Source: Streptomyces sp. SN-593 (GTDB lineage: Bacteria; Actinomycetota; Actinomycetes; Streptomycetales; Streptomycetaceae). Taken from it: 64,000 nt of DNA. A program made the translations under genes and the position numbers. Below are positions 48,944 through 58,272 of the stretch, piece by piece. The notes under the pieces are model-generated. The model was not told the DNA's origin and made no database searches. It was given only the letters and a program-made list of their open reading frames with translations. The stretch lies in contig NZ_AP018365.1 of NCBI RefSeq assembly GCF_016756395.1, forward strand, positions 7,010,001 to 7,074,000, written 5' to 3'. Every line of letters begins with the position of its first letter. Within the stretch, counting starts at the first letter, position 1.

Positions 48944-50151
48944 GCCCGATGCTGCGCGTTCACGATCCTTTCCGCCGGGGCCAGTTGGCCACGGCCGCGC
49001 TGTTCTTCTCGCTGGGCTTCCAGTACGCGACCTGGGCGGCGCGGCTGCCCGCGATCAAGTCGCACCTGGACCTGACCGCGGCGGAGGTCGGCCTGCTGCT
49101 GATGGCCACCGGCATCGGGGCGGTGGCCACCTTCCCGGTGGTGGCCGTGCTGATGAGGCGGCTGGGCTCGCGTCGGCTCGCGCTCGGCTCCGCGGCGTGC
49201 CTGGCACTGCTGCTGCTGGCGATGTCGGCGCTGCCGGACTACCCGGTCGCCCTGCTGGTGATGCTCTGCGACGGCGCCCTGGTCGGCGCGCTCAACGTGT
49301 CGATGAACGCGCAGGGCGCCGCTCTGGAGGCGGTGTACGAGCGCAACGCGATGGCCCGGCTGCACGCCGTCTTCAGCGCCGGCTCGCTGGTGGCGGCCCT
49401 GCTGGCGTCGGCCATGAACGCCCTGACCTCCACCCTGGTCGTGCACTTCGCGGTCGCCGCCGCCCTGGTCCTGCTGCTCCTCGGCTTCGCGCGGACCGGA
49501 CTGCTCGCGCAGGACCGGCAGCCGGAGGAGAAGAAGGAGAAGGGCGGCGGCCGGTGGTCGCTGCCGTCCCGGGCCACGCTGTGGCTGGGCGCCGCGATGG
49601 TGTTCGGCACGGTGACCGAGGGCGCCATGAACGACTGGTCCGCCCTGTACATGAAGGACGTCGCCAAGGCGTCGGCCGAACTGGCGCCGATGGGCATCGC
49701 CGTCGTGTCGGTGATGATGGTGCTCGCCCGCGTCTTCGCCGACTCCTGGCGCGGCCGCTGGGGCGACGGCCCCATCGTCCGGGGCGGCAGCGCGCTGGCG
49801 GCCGTCGGGCTGGCGCTCGCCCTGCTCAGCGGGGGAGCGGTGCCCGCGCTGATCGGCTTCGCCTGCGTCGGCCTCGGGATCGCCTCGGTCACGCCCTGCG
49901 TGTACGTGGCCGCCGCGAGGAACGGTTCCGACGCGCTGACCGTCGTGGCCACCATGGGCACGACCGGACTGCTCGCCGGGCCGCCGGTGATCGGCTTCAT
50001 CGCGAACGCGAGCGGGCTGGTCTGGGCGCTCGGGGCGGTCGCCGCCGCCGCGATGCTGGTGTCCGTGTGCGGCACCCGGATCCGCTGGACCCCGGTCGGC
50101 GCGGAGCCCGACGTCGCCGCCGAGGCGGGGGTGCCGGCCGGCTCCGCGTGA
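48940..50151 (+). CDS. MFS transporter, probable exporter of the pathway product
   Basis: A 403-residue major facilitator protein with about twelve helices. Typical loops include RRLGSRRLALG between helices 2 and 3 and MKDVAKASAELAPMGIAV in the second half. A charged central loop (EEKKEKGGGRW) splits the halves. It is closest in layout to the YbjJ/fucose-permease-like MFS group used for drug or metabolite efflux. The ATG overlaps the GNAT stop by four bases. It ends the operon. Confidence 0.87.
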   Translation: MSPMLRVHDPFRRGQLATAALFFSLGFQYATWAARLPAIKSHLDLTAAEVGLLLMATGIGAVATFPVVAVLMRRLGSRRLALGSAACLALLLLAMSALPDYPVALLVMLCDGALVGALNVSMNAQGAALEAVYERNAMARLHAVFSAGSLVAALLASAMNALTSTLVVHFAVAAALVLLLLGFARTGLLAQDRQPEEKKEKGGGRWSLPSRATLWLGAAMVFGTVTEGAMNDWSALYMKDVAKASAELAPMGIAVVSVMMVLARVFADSWRGRWGDGPIVRGGSALAAVGLALALLSGGAVPALIGFACVGLGIASVTPCVYVAAARNGSDALTVVATMGTTGLLAGPPVIGFIANASGLVWALGAVAAAAMLVSVCGTRIRWTPVGAEPDVAAEAGVPAGSA

Positions 50152-50276
50152 GCGGGACCCGCCGCCCCGATGACGGCACCGCGATCCGGACCACCGCCGG
50201 CCCGCCGGGGTCGCCGGCCCGCGCTCCATCCGCCCTGCGCCGACCGGGCCGTGGGCCGTGGGCCGAAGACCCCGGG

Positions 50277-50648
50277 TCAGCGGTTGCGGTCGGAGACCGC
50301 CCAGGAGGCGGCGGCTATGCCGGCAGCCACCGCGAACACGGCTGGCCAGGCGCCGACCTTCTTCGCCAGCGGGTGCGAGCCCGCGAACGCCGCCACATAC
50401 GCCCCCGTGAGGGCCGCCGCCGGAGCCGCGCCGCTGCTGCGGCTCCACTCGCGCGCCGCCACCACGCCGGCAGCCGCCAGCGCGACACCGCCCAGCTCGC
50501 GCCGCTTGGTCCAGCGGGCCACTCCGTAGCCCCCGATCAGTCCGGCCGCCGCCACGGCGCCCGCGTTCACCCCGGCCATCACGTCCTCCTTCACCCCGCG
50601 TGCCACGCCCGCGACCTCGCCGCGGGCCCCCTTGATCTTCGACTCCAC
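50277..50648 (-). CDS. Small Ala/Gly-rich membrane protein
   Basis: A 123-residue protein with about four short hydrophobic segments (AGAVAAAGLIGGYGVA, LGGVALAAAGVVAA, AALTGAYVAAFAG and AVFAVAAGIAAASWAV) and a basic patch WTKRREL. The GTG at 50648 follows GAGGG; upstream extension reads as non-coding. No family is recognised. It is convergent with the MFS gene. Confidence 0.65.
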   Translation of the reverse strand: MESKIKGARGEVAGVARGVKEDVMAGVNAGAVAAAGLIGGYGVARWTKRRELGGVALAAAGVVAAREWSRSSGAAPAAALTGAYVAAFAGSHPLAKKVGAWPAVFAVAAGIAAASWAVSDRNR

Positions 50649-50823
50649 GAGACTAACCCTCGGCCGTTCCCGCCCGTCGAAGGGCCTGTGGACAACTCCG
50701 ACCCGCACCCGACTCCCCGGGCCCGACCTGCGGTGCGCGGCCCCGGCGGGGCCGACCGCGTCCGGCCCCGCCCGGAACGGATTTGGCGCGCGGGCATCCA
50801 CCCCGTAAGGTGGTGTTCACCGA

Positions 50824-50897
50824 CGCGGGGTGGAGCAGCTCGGTAGCTCGCTGGGCTCATAACCCAGAGGTCGCAGGTTCAAATCCTGTCCCCGCTA
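50824..50897 (+). tRNA. Initiator tRNA-fMet (CAT)
   Basis: A 74-base cloverleaf: acceptor CGCGGGG pairs with CCCCGC, with an unpaired C1 x T72, the initiator hallmark. The anticodon arm CTGGGCTCATAACCCAG has three GC pairs next to the CAT anticodon, and the T-arm is GCAGGTTCAAATCCTGT. CCA is not encoded (CGA follows). Confidence 0.96.
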
Positions 50898-50904
50898 CGA
50901 AACG

Positions 50905-50932
50905 AAGGGCCCGGCACTTGTGCCGGGCCCTT
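50905..50932 (+). terminator. Terminator of the tRNA gene
   Basis: AAGGGCCCGGCAC-TT-GTGCCGGGCCCTT is a perfect 13-bp stem with a 2-base loop, eight bases after the tRNA, followed by a T-rich stretch further on (CTCCTTTCC). Confidence 0.85.
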
Positions 50933-50995
50933 CGCGCGTTCTCCTTTCCGCGTGCACGGGCCTGTTCCGCGCCCCGCACCCCGCCCCCCGCCCGC

Positions 50996-51370
50996 TCAGC
51001 GCCGCGCGCCACCACCGGAGCGGGGCCGGGGGCCGGGCCGGGCATCCGCCGGCGGGACCGGAGGCTCGTCCCGGCCGGGCTGGTAGCGGGTGCCCTGCCG
51101 CATCCGGTACCTGACGACGAAGACGTCCACCAAGGCGACCAGCGCGATGAGCGCGCACACCGCCGCCCAGCCCGGCCGGTCCGCGTACGCGCAGCCGACG
51201 GCCGCGCCCGCACCCCAGACGACGCCGAGCAGCGCCAGCGTGAGCCGCAGCCGTAGCGCGCTGCGGGCCTTCGTGGGTTCGTACCCGGTCCTGGACGTCC
51301 TGACGTGCCCCGGGGGCCCGGGGGCCCCGGGCGTTCCGCCGGTCCTGGTGGTCCCGGAGGTTCTGGACAC
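50996..51370 (-). CDS. DUF6343-like small membrane protein
   Basis: A 124-residue protein with a Pro/Gly/Thr-rich N-terminus, a RTGYEPTKARSALRLRLTLALLG motif preceding two membrane helices (LALLGVVWGAGAAVGCAYA and WAAVCALIALVALVDVFVV) and a basic C-terminal tail. The arrangement matches DUF6343 proteins of Streptomyces, whose function is unknown. The start is a GTG at 51370. It is divergent from the double-GNAT gene over 268 bases containing short CATCGGATCGG-type repeats. Confidence 0.7.
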   Translation of the reverse strand: MSRTSGTTRTGGTPGAPGPPGHVRTSRTGYEPTKARSALRLRLTLALLGVVWGAGAAVGCAYADRPGWAAVCALIALVALVDVFVVRYRMRQGTRYQPGRDEPPVPPADARPGPRPRSGGGARR

Positions 51371-51638
51371 CGTGCCCGCCTCCTCGACGTGCGTGCCGCC
51401 CCCCTTCCCCTCCAGGGTCCACCCGCGGGCCCCGATCCGGGCAGCGTGGCCGGGATCGAAGGAAACAGGTCGTTATCGGTCGATACCTTCACGAATCGTC
51501 CCGCACCTGCCCGCATCGGATCGGACCGGGTCGCATCGGGGCGCACCGACGGCCGAGCCGCGGCCGACCCGCGGCCGACCGGCGGGAGTGCCGGAAAACA
51601 GGCGCGGTCGGCCGTACCGGCGCGTAAGGTGCGGCAGC

Positions 51639-52598
51639 ATGGTGGCGACGAGGGACTCCGGGGCCGTGACCGTCAGGGAGTACGTACCCGCGGACGCCGC
51701 GGCCGTCTGCGCGCTGCTGCGTGCCGAGGAGCCCCAGCAGGTCGCCACCCCCAGGAGCGTGCACGCGCAGGCGGTGGCCATGCCGGCCCGGCAGCACTGC
51801 CGGCTGCTGCTCGCGGAGATCGGCGGGCGGATGGTCGGGTGCGCCAGGACCGGGCTGTTCGCCGACGCCCAGGACGCGGGCGCGGGCTTCGCCAACGTCA
51901 ACGTCGCGGTCGCCGACCGTGGGCGCGGCGCCGGCCGTGCGCTGCTGGCCGCCGCCGAGGCGCACCTGGAGGCGGTCGGTGCGACCTCCTGCTACGCGTG
52001 GGCGCATCCCGAACCCGCCTGTGAGGACTTCGCGACCGCGCACGGCTACCGGCCCGGCCGGGAGGCGCGGTTCCTGCGGCTCGACCTCGGGCCCGGCGGC
52101 CCCCTGCCGAGCCGTCCGCGGCTGCCGCGCGGGGTGCTCCTGCTGCCGGCCGTCGCCTGGGAGCGCGACCCCCGGCCGCTGTGGCGCACGGACGTGGAGT
52201 GCTTCCGCGACGAGCCCGGCGACGTCGCCGCCGACCACCTCAGCTACACCGACTGGCGCGCCCTGAACTGGGACCGCCCGGACTTCGACGCCGACCTCTC
52301 CACCGTCGCGGTGGTGGACGGCGAGGTCGCGGGCCTGGTCATCGTGCAGACCGACGGGGAACGGCACTACGCCTCAGGCGGCACCGGCGTGCGGCGCCAC
52401 TTCCGCGGCCGCGGCCTGGCCAAGGCCGCCAAGGCCCACTCCCTGCACCTGGCCCGCGCGAAGGGCTACCGCGAGGCCACCACCAGCAACGACGACGGCA
52501 ACGCCCCCATGCTCGCGGTCAACATCTGGCTCGGGTACCAACTCAGCGGCTCCGAACGGCGGTACATACGTGACCTCTCCCCAGTCCGCCCCGCATGA
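51639..52598 (+). CDS. Tandem-GNAT acetyltransferase
   Basis: A 319-residue protein with two GNAT domains. The N-terminal one carries ANVNVAVADRGRGAGRALLAAAEAHL (about residue 90). The C-terminal one carries ASGGTGVRRHFRGRGLAKAAKAHSLHLAR and ends TTSNDDGNAPMLAVNIWLGYQ (about residues 250-305), the classic N-x-x-M-x-x-x-N-x-x-L-G-Y motif. Tandem GNATs of this type resemble mycothiol synthase in architecture, but the substrate is unknown. The end overlaps the DUF1349 gene by 29 bases. Confidence 0.87.
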   Translation: MVATRDSGAVTVREYVPADAAAVCALLRAEEPQQVATPRSVHAQAVAMPARQHCRLLLAEIGGRMVGCARTGLFADAQDAGAGFANVNVAVADRGRGAGRALLAAAEAHLEAVGATSCYAWAHPEPACEDFATAHGYRPGREARFLRLDLGPGGPLPSRPRLPRGVLLLPAVAWERDPRPLWRTDVECFRDEPGDVAADHLSYTDWRALNWDRPDFDADLSTVAVVDGEVAGLVIVQTDGERHYASGGTGVRRHFRGRGLAKAAKAHSLHLARAKGYREATTSNDDGNAPMLAVNIWLGYQLSGSERRYIRDLSPVRPA

Positions 52599-53169
52599 CC
52601 TGCCCTGGTCGCAGGCGGAGTGGCTCAACCCGCCGCAGGACGTCGCCACCGACGGCACCGACCTGCTGGTCACCGCCCGCTCCGGCAGCGACTTCTGGCG
52701 CACCACGAGCTACGGCTTCGTGCGCGACGACGGACACGCGCTGCTCACCGGCCTCCCGCCCGGCAGCGCCGTCGAGGTCGGCTTCCGCGCCGACTTCGCC
52801 GAACTGTACGACCAGGCCGGCGCGCTGGTCCGGGTCGACGCCTCGACCTGGATCAAGGCCGGCCTCGAGATGTCCGACGGCCATCCCCAACTCGGCGCGG
52901 TCGTCACCCGCGGCACCTCCGACTGGTCGCTGGCCCCCGTGCCGGACTGGGCGGGCCGCGAGGTGACCGTCCGGGTCAGCAGGTCCGGTGACGCGGTCAC
53001 GGTGCGGGCCCGCCGCGAGCAGGAGCCGTGGCGCATGGTCCGGCTGGCGTGGCTCGACCCGGCGGCAGAGGCACGGGCCGGGCTGTTCTGTTGCAGTCCC
53101 GAACGGGGCGGGCTGACCGTGCGTTTCACCCGGCTGGCGACCGGTCCCGCCGACACGTCGCTGCACTGA
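52570..53169 (+). CDS. DUF1349-family beta-sandwich protein
   Basis: A 199-residue protein with the concanavalin-like DUF1349 pattern: DLLVTARSGSDFWRTTSYGFVRDDGHALL, then FAELYDQAGALVRVDASTWIKAGLEMSDGHPQLGAVVTRGTSDWS and a C-terminal FCCSPERGGLTVRF. Family members are cytosolic, possibly carbohydrate-binding. It begins inside the GNAT gene, so the two are co-expressed. Confidence 0.87.
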   Translation: MTSPQSAPHDLPWSQAEWLNPPQDVATDGTDLLVTARSGSDFWRTTSYGFVRDDGHALLTGLPPGSAVEVGFRADFAELYDQAGALVRVDASTWIKAGLEMSDGHPQLGAVVTRGTSDWSLAPVPDWAGREVTVRVSRSGDAVTVRARREQEPWRMVRLAWLDPAAEARAGLFCCSPERGGLTVRFTRLATGPADTSLH

Positions 53170-53273
53170 GCAGCGGGACCTGCGTCCACGCGCGCACCGG
53201 CGCCCGTCGTACCCCGCCCGGGCCGTGAGCCCGCCGCACCCCGCCGCACCCCGCTCCGCCCGGCCCAACCGGC

Positions 53274-53912
53274 TCAGTTCCCCTCGGCCGGCGGCCGCAG
53301 CACCGTGTCCAGCGTCCGCGACCACTGCCGTACGATCCCGGCCCGGCGCGCCGAGTCGTCGCTGAGCAGGTTGGCCAGTCCCAGGCCGCGGGCCATGTCC
53401 AGGGTGCCCTGCACCGTCTCCCGCACGCCCGGCACCGACTCGTCGGCACCCAGGAACTCCACGGCCAGCCGGTGCGCCTCGCGCCCGATCCGGGCCTCCA
53501 GCGCGGCCACCCGGGGCTGGAGCGCCGGCTCGTCGGTCGCAGCCACCCACAGGTGCAGGGCCGCGCGGAAGAGGGGCCCGGTGTGCACGTCGACGAGCAT
53601 GTCCACGACCGCGTGGGTACGGTCCCGGCCGCTGCCGGGCAGCGCGCGGGCTCGTTCGCGGACGGCGGCCAGCCACTCCTCGGCCATGTGCGCGATCGCC
53701 GCGGTGAACAACTCCTCCCGGGTGCGGAAGTGGTGCTGCGCGGCGCCGCGGGTCACCCCGGCCCGCGCGCACACCACCGCCACGGTGCTGCCGGACCAGC
53801 CGCGTTCGGCCAGGCACGACACGGCCGCGGCCAGGATGCGCTGCCGGGTGGCGCGGGCCCGGTCCTGCTTCGGCTCGCGGTCGGCCGCCGCCGCATCGGT
53901 CACAACGCCCAT
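53274..53912 (-). CDS. TetR-family transcriptional regulator
   Basis: The product is 212 residues. The N-terminal TetR HTH reads RATRQRILAAAVSCLAERGWSGSTVAVVCARAGVTRGAAQHHFRTREELF (about residues 18-68). The all-helical ligand domain follows. The ATG at 53912 overlaps the enoyl-CoA hydratase end by 13 bases. As the last gene of the acyl-CoA operon it probably represses the whole unit and senses an acyl-CoA. Confidence 0.9.
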   Translation of the reverse strand: MGVVTDAAAADREPKQDRARATRQRILAAAVSCLAERGWSGSTVAVVCARAGVTRGAAQHHFRTREELFTAAIAHMAEEWLAAVRERARALPGSGRDRTHAVVDMLVDVHTGPLFRAALHLWVAATDEPALQPRVAALEARIGREAHRLAVEFLGADESVPGVRETVQGTLDMARGLGLANLLSDDSARRAGIVRQWSRTLDTVLRPPAEGN

Positions 53913-54643
53913 GACGGGTCCCGGCGTTCGAGGAAGGCGTGCATGCCCTCCGCGGCGTCGGCGGACGCGAAGAGCCGGCCGCTGAGCTCGGCCATCGCCT
54001 CGGTGTCGGCGTCCAGCCGGTCCAGCAGCGCCGCCGCGGTCAGCTCCTTGGTCGCGGCCAGGCCCTGCGGCGAGGCGGCGCGCAGCCCGGCGAGGATGCC
54101 GTCGAGGTCGTCGTCCCACGCGGTGACCAGCCCGGTCCTGATCGCCTCGGCCGTGCCGAAGCGCTCGCCGGTGAGGAAGTAGCGGGCCAAGGCGCGCCGG
54201 TCGCCCGCGGCCAGGACCGGTATCGAGGCGACGGCGGGGGCGAGTCCGAGCCGGGACTCGGTGAAGGCGTAGGAGGCGTCGTCGGTCGCCACCGCGATGT
54301 CGCAGGCGGCCAGCAGTCCGAGCCCGCCCGCCCTGGCGTGCCCGCGCACCCGCGCCACCACCGGCTTGGGCAGGCTCGCCATCTGCCGCATCAGCTCCGC
54401 CAGCAGGGCCGGACCCTGCTGGACGCGGCGGTCGGCGAGGTCGGCGCCGGAGCAGAACGTGCCGCCGGTGTGGGTGAGCAGTACCGCCCGGACCGCGGTG
54501 TCCGCGGCGGACCGCCGCAGCGCCGACGCGAGCCCGTCCAGCAGGTCGGCGGACAGGGCGTTGCGGTTGTGCGGGGAGTCGAGGGTGATGACGGCGATAC
54601 CGCGGTCGAGGTGCCGCTGGACCAGCGGCGCTGTGGCTGCCAC
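53900..54643 (-). CDS. Enoyl-CoA hydratase/isomerase family protein
   Basis: A 247-residue crotonase: VITLDSPHNRNALSADLLDGL, oxyanion-hole segment GTFCSGADL, VVARVRGHARAGGLGLLAACDIAVA and FTESRLGLAPAVAS. The first catalytic Glu of true hydratases (after the GG of RAGGLG) is not obvious, so methylglutaconyl-type hydratase or another crotonase reaction is possible. The GTG is preceded by weak purines. It is fourth in the catabolic set. Confidence 0.87.
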   Translation of the reverse strand: MAATAPLVQRHLDRGIAVITLDSPHNRNALSADLLDGLASALRRSAADTAVRAVLLTHTGGTFCSGADLADRRVQQGPALLAELMRQMASLPKPVVARVRGHARAGGLGLLAACDIAVATDDASYAFTESRLGLAPAVASIPVLAAGDRRALARYFLTGERFGTAEAIRTGLVTAWDDDLDGILAGLRAASPQGLAATKELTAAALLDRLDADTEAMAELSGRLFASADAAEGMHAFLERRDPSWAL

Positions 54644-54742
54644 GGTGCGGACTCCTGTCGGTCGGGCTCGGAGAGGAGCGGGCGGGGCCGGTCGTGCGGG
54701 CCGGTACGCGGGGGTCCGTACGCAGAGGTCAGTACGTGGGGG

Positions 54743-55933
54743 TCAGTACGACTTGGGCAGGCCCAGCGTGTGGTGCGAGACGAAGTTGAGGATCATCTCG
54801 CGGCTGACCGGGGCGATCCGGCCCACCCGGGAGGCGGTGAGCAGCGTGGCCAGGCCGTACTCGGCCGTCAGGCCGTTGCCGCCGAGGGTGTGCACGGCCT
54901 GGTCGACCGCCTTCGCACCGGCCTCCGCGGCGGCGTACTTGGCCATGTTGGCCGCCTCGCCGGCGCCCATGTCGTCGCCCGCGTCGTAGAGGTGCGCGGC
55001 CTTCTGCATCATCAACCGGGCGAGTTCCAGCTCGATGTGGGCCTGCGCGAGGGGGTGGGCGATCGCCTGGTGGGCGCCGATCGGTGCCTGCCAGACCTGC
55101 CGGGTACGGGCGTACTCCACCGCCCGGGACAGGGCGTAGCGGCCCATCCCGATGGAGAAGGCGGCGGTCATCACGCGCTCCGGGTTGAGCCCCGCGAAGA
55201 GCTGGAGCAGTCCGGCGTCCTCGTCGCCGACCAGCGCGTCGGCGGGCAGCGCCACGTCGTCGAGGAAGAGCTGGAACTGCTTCTCGGGCGCGGCCACCTC
55301 CATCTCGATCTGCCGGAACTCGAAGCCGGGGGTGCCGCGTTCGACGATGAACAGGCAGGGCTTGAGCTTCCCCGTACGGGCGTCCGCGGTGCGGCCGACG
55401 ACCAGCGTGGCGTCGGCGATGTCCACCCCGGAGATGAAGACCTTGCGTCCGGTCAGCCGCCAGCCGCCGGTGTCCTCGTCGCGGCGCGCGGTGGTGGAGA
55501 TCCGGTGCGAGTTGGAACCCGCGTCCGGCTCGGTGATGGCGAAGGCCATCCGCAGCGTGCCGGCGGCCAGCCCGGGCAGCCAGCGCTCCTTCTGCGCGGC
55601 CGTGCCGAACCGGGCGATCACGGTGCCGCAGATCGCCGGCGACACCACCAGCAGCAGCAGGGGGCTGCCGGCGGCGCCCAACTCCTCCAGCACGATGGAC
55701 AGTTCGGCGAGCCCTCGACCGCCGCCGCCGTACTCCTCGGGCAGGTTCACGCCGAGGTAGCCGAGCCGGCCGGCCTCCTGCCACAGCTCGTCCGGCTGCT
55801 CGCCGGCGCGGACGGTCCGGGTGAAGTAGTCCCGGCCGTAGCGGCGGCCGAGGGCGCCGACCGCCGCGCGCAGCGCACGCCGCTCGTCGCTCTCCAGCAG
55901 CGCGTGGTCGAAGGGGGTCGCGTCGGTGCTCAT
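54743..55933 (-). CDS. Acyl-CoA dehydrogenase
   Basis: A 396-residue flavoprotein. FAD/substrate motifs are RMAFAITEPDAGSNSHRIST (about residue 135) and KVFISGVDIADATLVVGRT. The C-terminus has HTLGGNGLTAEYGLATLLTASRVGRIAPVSREMILNFVSHHTLGLPKSY. At the place of the usual YEG catalytic Glu this subgroup has IAPVS, so the base may sit elsewhere, as in isovaleryl-CoA dehydrogenase. It likely oxidises a branched acyl-CoA before carboxylation. Confidence 0.9.
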   Translation of the reverse strand: MSTDATPFDHALLESDERRALRAAVGALGRRYGRDYFTRTVRAGEQPDELWQEAGRLGYLGVNLPEEYGGGGRGLAELSIVLEELGAAGSPLLLLVVSPAICGTVIARFGTAAQKERWLPGLAAGTLRMAFAITEPDAGSNSHRISTTARRDEDTGGWRLTGRKVFISGVDIADATLVVGRTADARTGKLKPCLFIVERGTPGFEFRQIEMEVAAPEKQFQLFLDDVALPADALVGDEDAGLLQLFAGLNPERVMTAAFSIGMGRYALSRAVEYARTRQVWQAPIGAHQAIAHPLAQAHIELELARLMMQKAAHLYDAGDDMGAGEAANMAKYAAAEAGAKAVDQAVHTLGGNGLTAEYGLATLLTASRVGRIAPVSREMILNFVSHHTLGLPKSY

Positions 55934-56021
55934 GTCGCTTTTCCTCCCGTTACGTGGGGGCGGTGCGCGGGGGCGGTGCGGTACGAGACGGCGGTACGAG
56001 GCTGCGGTACGTGCGGGGGCC

Positions 56022-58259
56022 TCACGGCTCCTGTCGCGGCGGGTTTCCGTCCTCCTTCACGACGGCCAGGACGGCGCCGGGCTCGACCTGCGCGCCCACC
56101 ACGGCGGTGAGTTCGGCGAGCGTGCCCGCCGTGGGGGCGGTGACCACGTGCTCCATCTTCATCGCCTCCAGCCACAGCAGCGGCTCGCCGCGCTCCACCT
56201 TGTCGCCCGGTGCGAAACGGCCGATCCGGACCACCGTGCCGGGCATCGGCGCGCGCAGCGACCCGGGTGCGACCTGCTCGGCGGGGTCGGCGAAGCGCGG
56301 CAGCGCGACCAGCGCGACGCCGCCGTCGGGCCCGTCGACGAACACCTGGTCGCCGTAGGCGGCCACCTCCAAGGTCCGCCGGACGCCGGTGACTTCGAGC
56401 ACCACCCGGTCCGGGGCCGCGGACACGAGCACGACGCCGTCGTGGCCCTCGGCGGTCAGGCCGTCGCGGGTCAGCCGGTAGCGGACCTCGTGCTCGGTGC
56501 CGGACGGCTGCGCCCGGTAGCGCTTGACCTGCGGCTGCGACGGGAGGTTGCGCCAGCCGCCGAGGCGGGCGGCGACCGGGGCCGGCCGGGCCGGGGGAGC
56601 GGACGCCACGCCGCGGCTGGCCGCGTCCGCGAGCGCGGCGGCCAGTGCGGCCGTGCGCTCCTCCCTCCCGGTCGCGCCCTTCCCACCGGTCGCACCGCTC
56701 CCGCCCGCCCGCGCTCCCGCGTCCCCGGTCTCCCCGGTCTCCCCGCCTTGCCCGCGGGGCCCGGTCAGCTCGGCCAGGTGCCCCTCCAGCCAGCCCGTGT
56801 CGAACCGGGCGGCCGCGAAGTCGGGATGGTGCAGGATGTCCGTGATGAGCTGACGGTTCGTCAGTGGACCGTGGATGCGCGCCCGTCGCAGACCGACGGC
56901 CAGCCGGCGGACCGCCTCGGCGCGGGTCGGGGCCCAGGCGATCACCTTGGCGAGCATCGGGTCGTAGTGCACGCCGACGGTGTCACCGCCGGTCACTCCG
57001 GAGTCCAGTCGCAGGCCCGCGTCGCGCCCCGGCGGGAGCGTGAACTCCGCGTCCACGCCCGGTACCTCCAGCCGGTGGACCGGACCGGCCTGCGGCTGCC
57101 AGCCGCGGGCCGGGTCCTCCGCGTACAGCCGCGCCTCGACGGCGTGCCCACGCGGCAGCGGGGGGTCGGGCGGCAGCGCGGCGCCCTCGGCGATCCTGAT
57201 CTGCCACGCCACCAGGTCCACCCCGAAGACGCACTCGGTGACCGGGTGCTCCACCTGGAGGCGGGTGTTCATCTCCAGGAAGTACGGTCGTCCGTCCGCG
57301 CCGACCAGGAACTCCACGGTGCCGGCGCCCTCGTAGCCGATCGCCCGCGCCGCGCGGGCGGCCGCGTCGTGCAGGGCCGTGCGCACGGTGGCGGCCAGGC
57401 CGGGCGCCGGGGTCTCCTCGACGACCTTCTGGTGCCGGCGCTGCACCGAGCAGTCCCGCTCGCCCAGCACCCACACGGTGCCGTGCGCGTCGGCCAGCAC
57501 CTGCACCTCGATGTGCCGTGCGCCCTGTGCGTACGGCTCGACGAACACCTCGCCGTCGCCGAACGCCGCCCGCGCCTCCGCCCGGGCGGCGGTCAACTCG
57601 CTTTCCAAGGCGCTCAGTTCGCGGACGATCCGCATGCCGCGGCCGCCGCCGCCCGCCGCGGCCTTCACCAGCACCGGCAGGTCGGCCGGGCGGACCCCGT
57701 CCGGGTCGAGCGCCGTGAACAGCGGCACCCCGGCCGCCGCCATCAGCTCCTTCGCCCGGGTCTTCGAGCCCATCGCGGCCACCGCCTCCGGCGACGGGCC
57801 GATCCAGGTCAGCCCCGCCTCCCGCACGGCCGCCGCGAACCGCGCGCTCTCCGACAGGAATCCGTACCCCGGGTGCACCGCGTCCGCGCCGGCCGCCAGC
57901 GCCGCGGCGACCACCGACTCCCCGCGCAGGTAGGTCTCCGCGGCCGACTCCCCGGGCAGCCGCACCGCCCGGTCCGCCTCCCGGACGTGTGCCGCGCCGG
58001 CGTCCGGGTCGGAGTGGACGGCCACCGTGCCGATGCCCAGGGTGCGGCAACTGCGCAGCACCCGGCGGGCGATCTCGCCCCGGTTCGCCACGAGGACGAC
58101 CCGGATCTGCTCGCGCGCGGCGGGTGCGGGGCCCGGTGCGGGCTGCTGGGCGGGGCTCTGGGCGGTGGGCTGGGCGGGGCTCTCGGCCGTGGGATCGCCA
58201 GCGGGCTCGGCGCTGGGCCGGGCGGGCCGCCGGGTGGAGTGCCGGGCTTCCTCGGTCAT
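56022..58259 (-). CDS. Acyl-CoA carboxylase alpha chain (biotin carboxylase + BCCP)
   Basis: A 745-residue protein. After a Pro/Ala-rich tail (about 45 residues with SPAQPTAQSPAQQPA repeats) comes the biotin carboxylase domain: VVLVANRGEIARRVLRSC, ATP-grasp AAGGGGRGMRIV and EMNTRLQVEHPVTE. The C-terminal BCCP carries the biotinylated LEAMKMEHVV. The ATG at 58259 is preferred, with GAGGAG upstream. With the carboxyltransferase it makes an ATP-dependent 3-methylcrotonyl- or geranyl-CoA-type carboxylase. Confidence 0.92.
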   Translation of the reverse strand: MTEEARHSTRRPARPSAEPAGDPTAESPAQPTAQSPAQQPAPGPAPAAREQIRVVLVANRGEIARRVLRSCRTLGIGTVAVHSDPDAGAAHVREADRAVRLPGESAAETYLRGESVVAAALAAGADAVHPGYGFLSESARFAAAVREAGLTWIGPSPEAVAAMGSKTRAKELMAAAGVPLFTALDPDGVRPADLPVLVKAAAGGGGRGMRIVRELSALESELTAARAEARAAFGDGEVFVEPYAQGARHIEVQVLADAHGTVWVLGERDCSVQRRHQKVVEETPAPGLAATVRTALHDAAARAARAIGYEGAGTVEFLVGADGRPYFLEMNTRLQVEHPVTECVFGVDLVAWQIRIAEGAALPPDPPLPRGHAVEARLYAEDPARGWQPQAGPVHRLEVPGVDAEFTLPPGRDAGLRLDSGVTGGDTVGVHYDPMLAKVIAWAPTRAEAVRRLAVGLRRARIHGPLTNRQLITDILHHPDFAAARFDTGWLEGHLAELTGPRGQGGETGETGDAGARAGGSGATGGKGATGREERTAALAAALADAASRGVASAPPARPAPVAARLGGWRNLPSQPQVKRYRAQPSGTEHEVRYRLTRDGLTAEGHDGVVLVSAAPDRVVLEVTGVRRTLEVAAYGDQVFVDGPDGGVALVALPRFADPAEQVAPGSLRAPMPGTVVRIGRFAPGDKVERGEPLLWLEAMKMEHVVTAPTAGTLAELTAVVGAQVEPGAVLAVVKEDGNPPRQEP

Positions 58260-58272
58260 CGGGTCCAACTCC

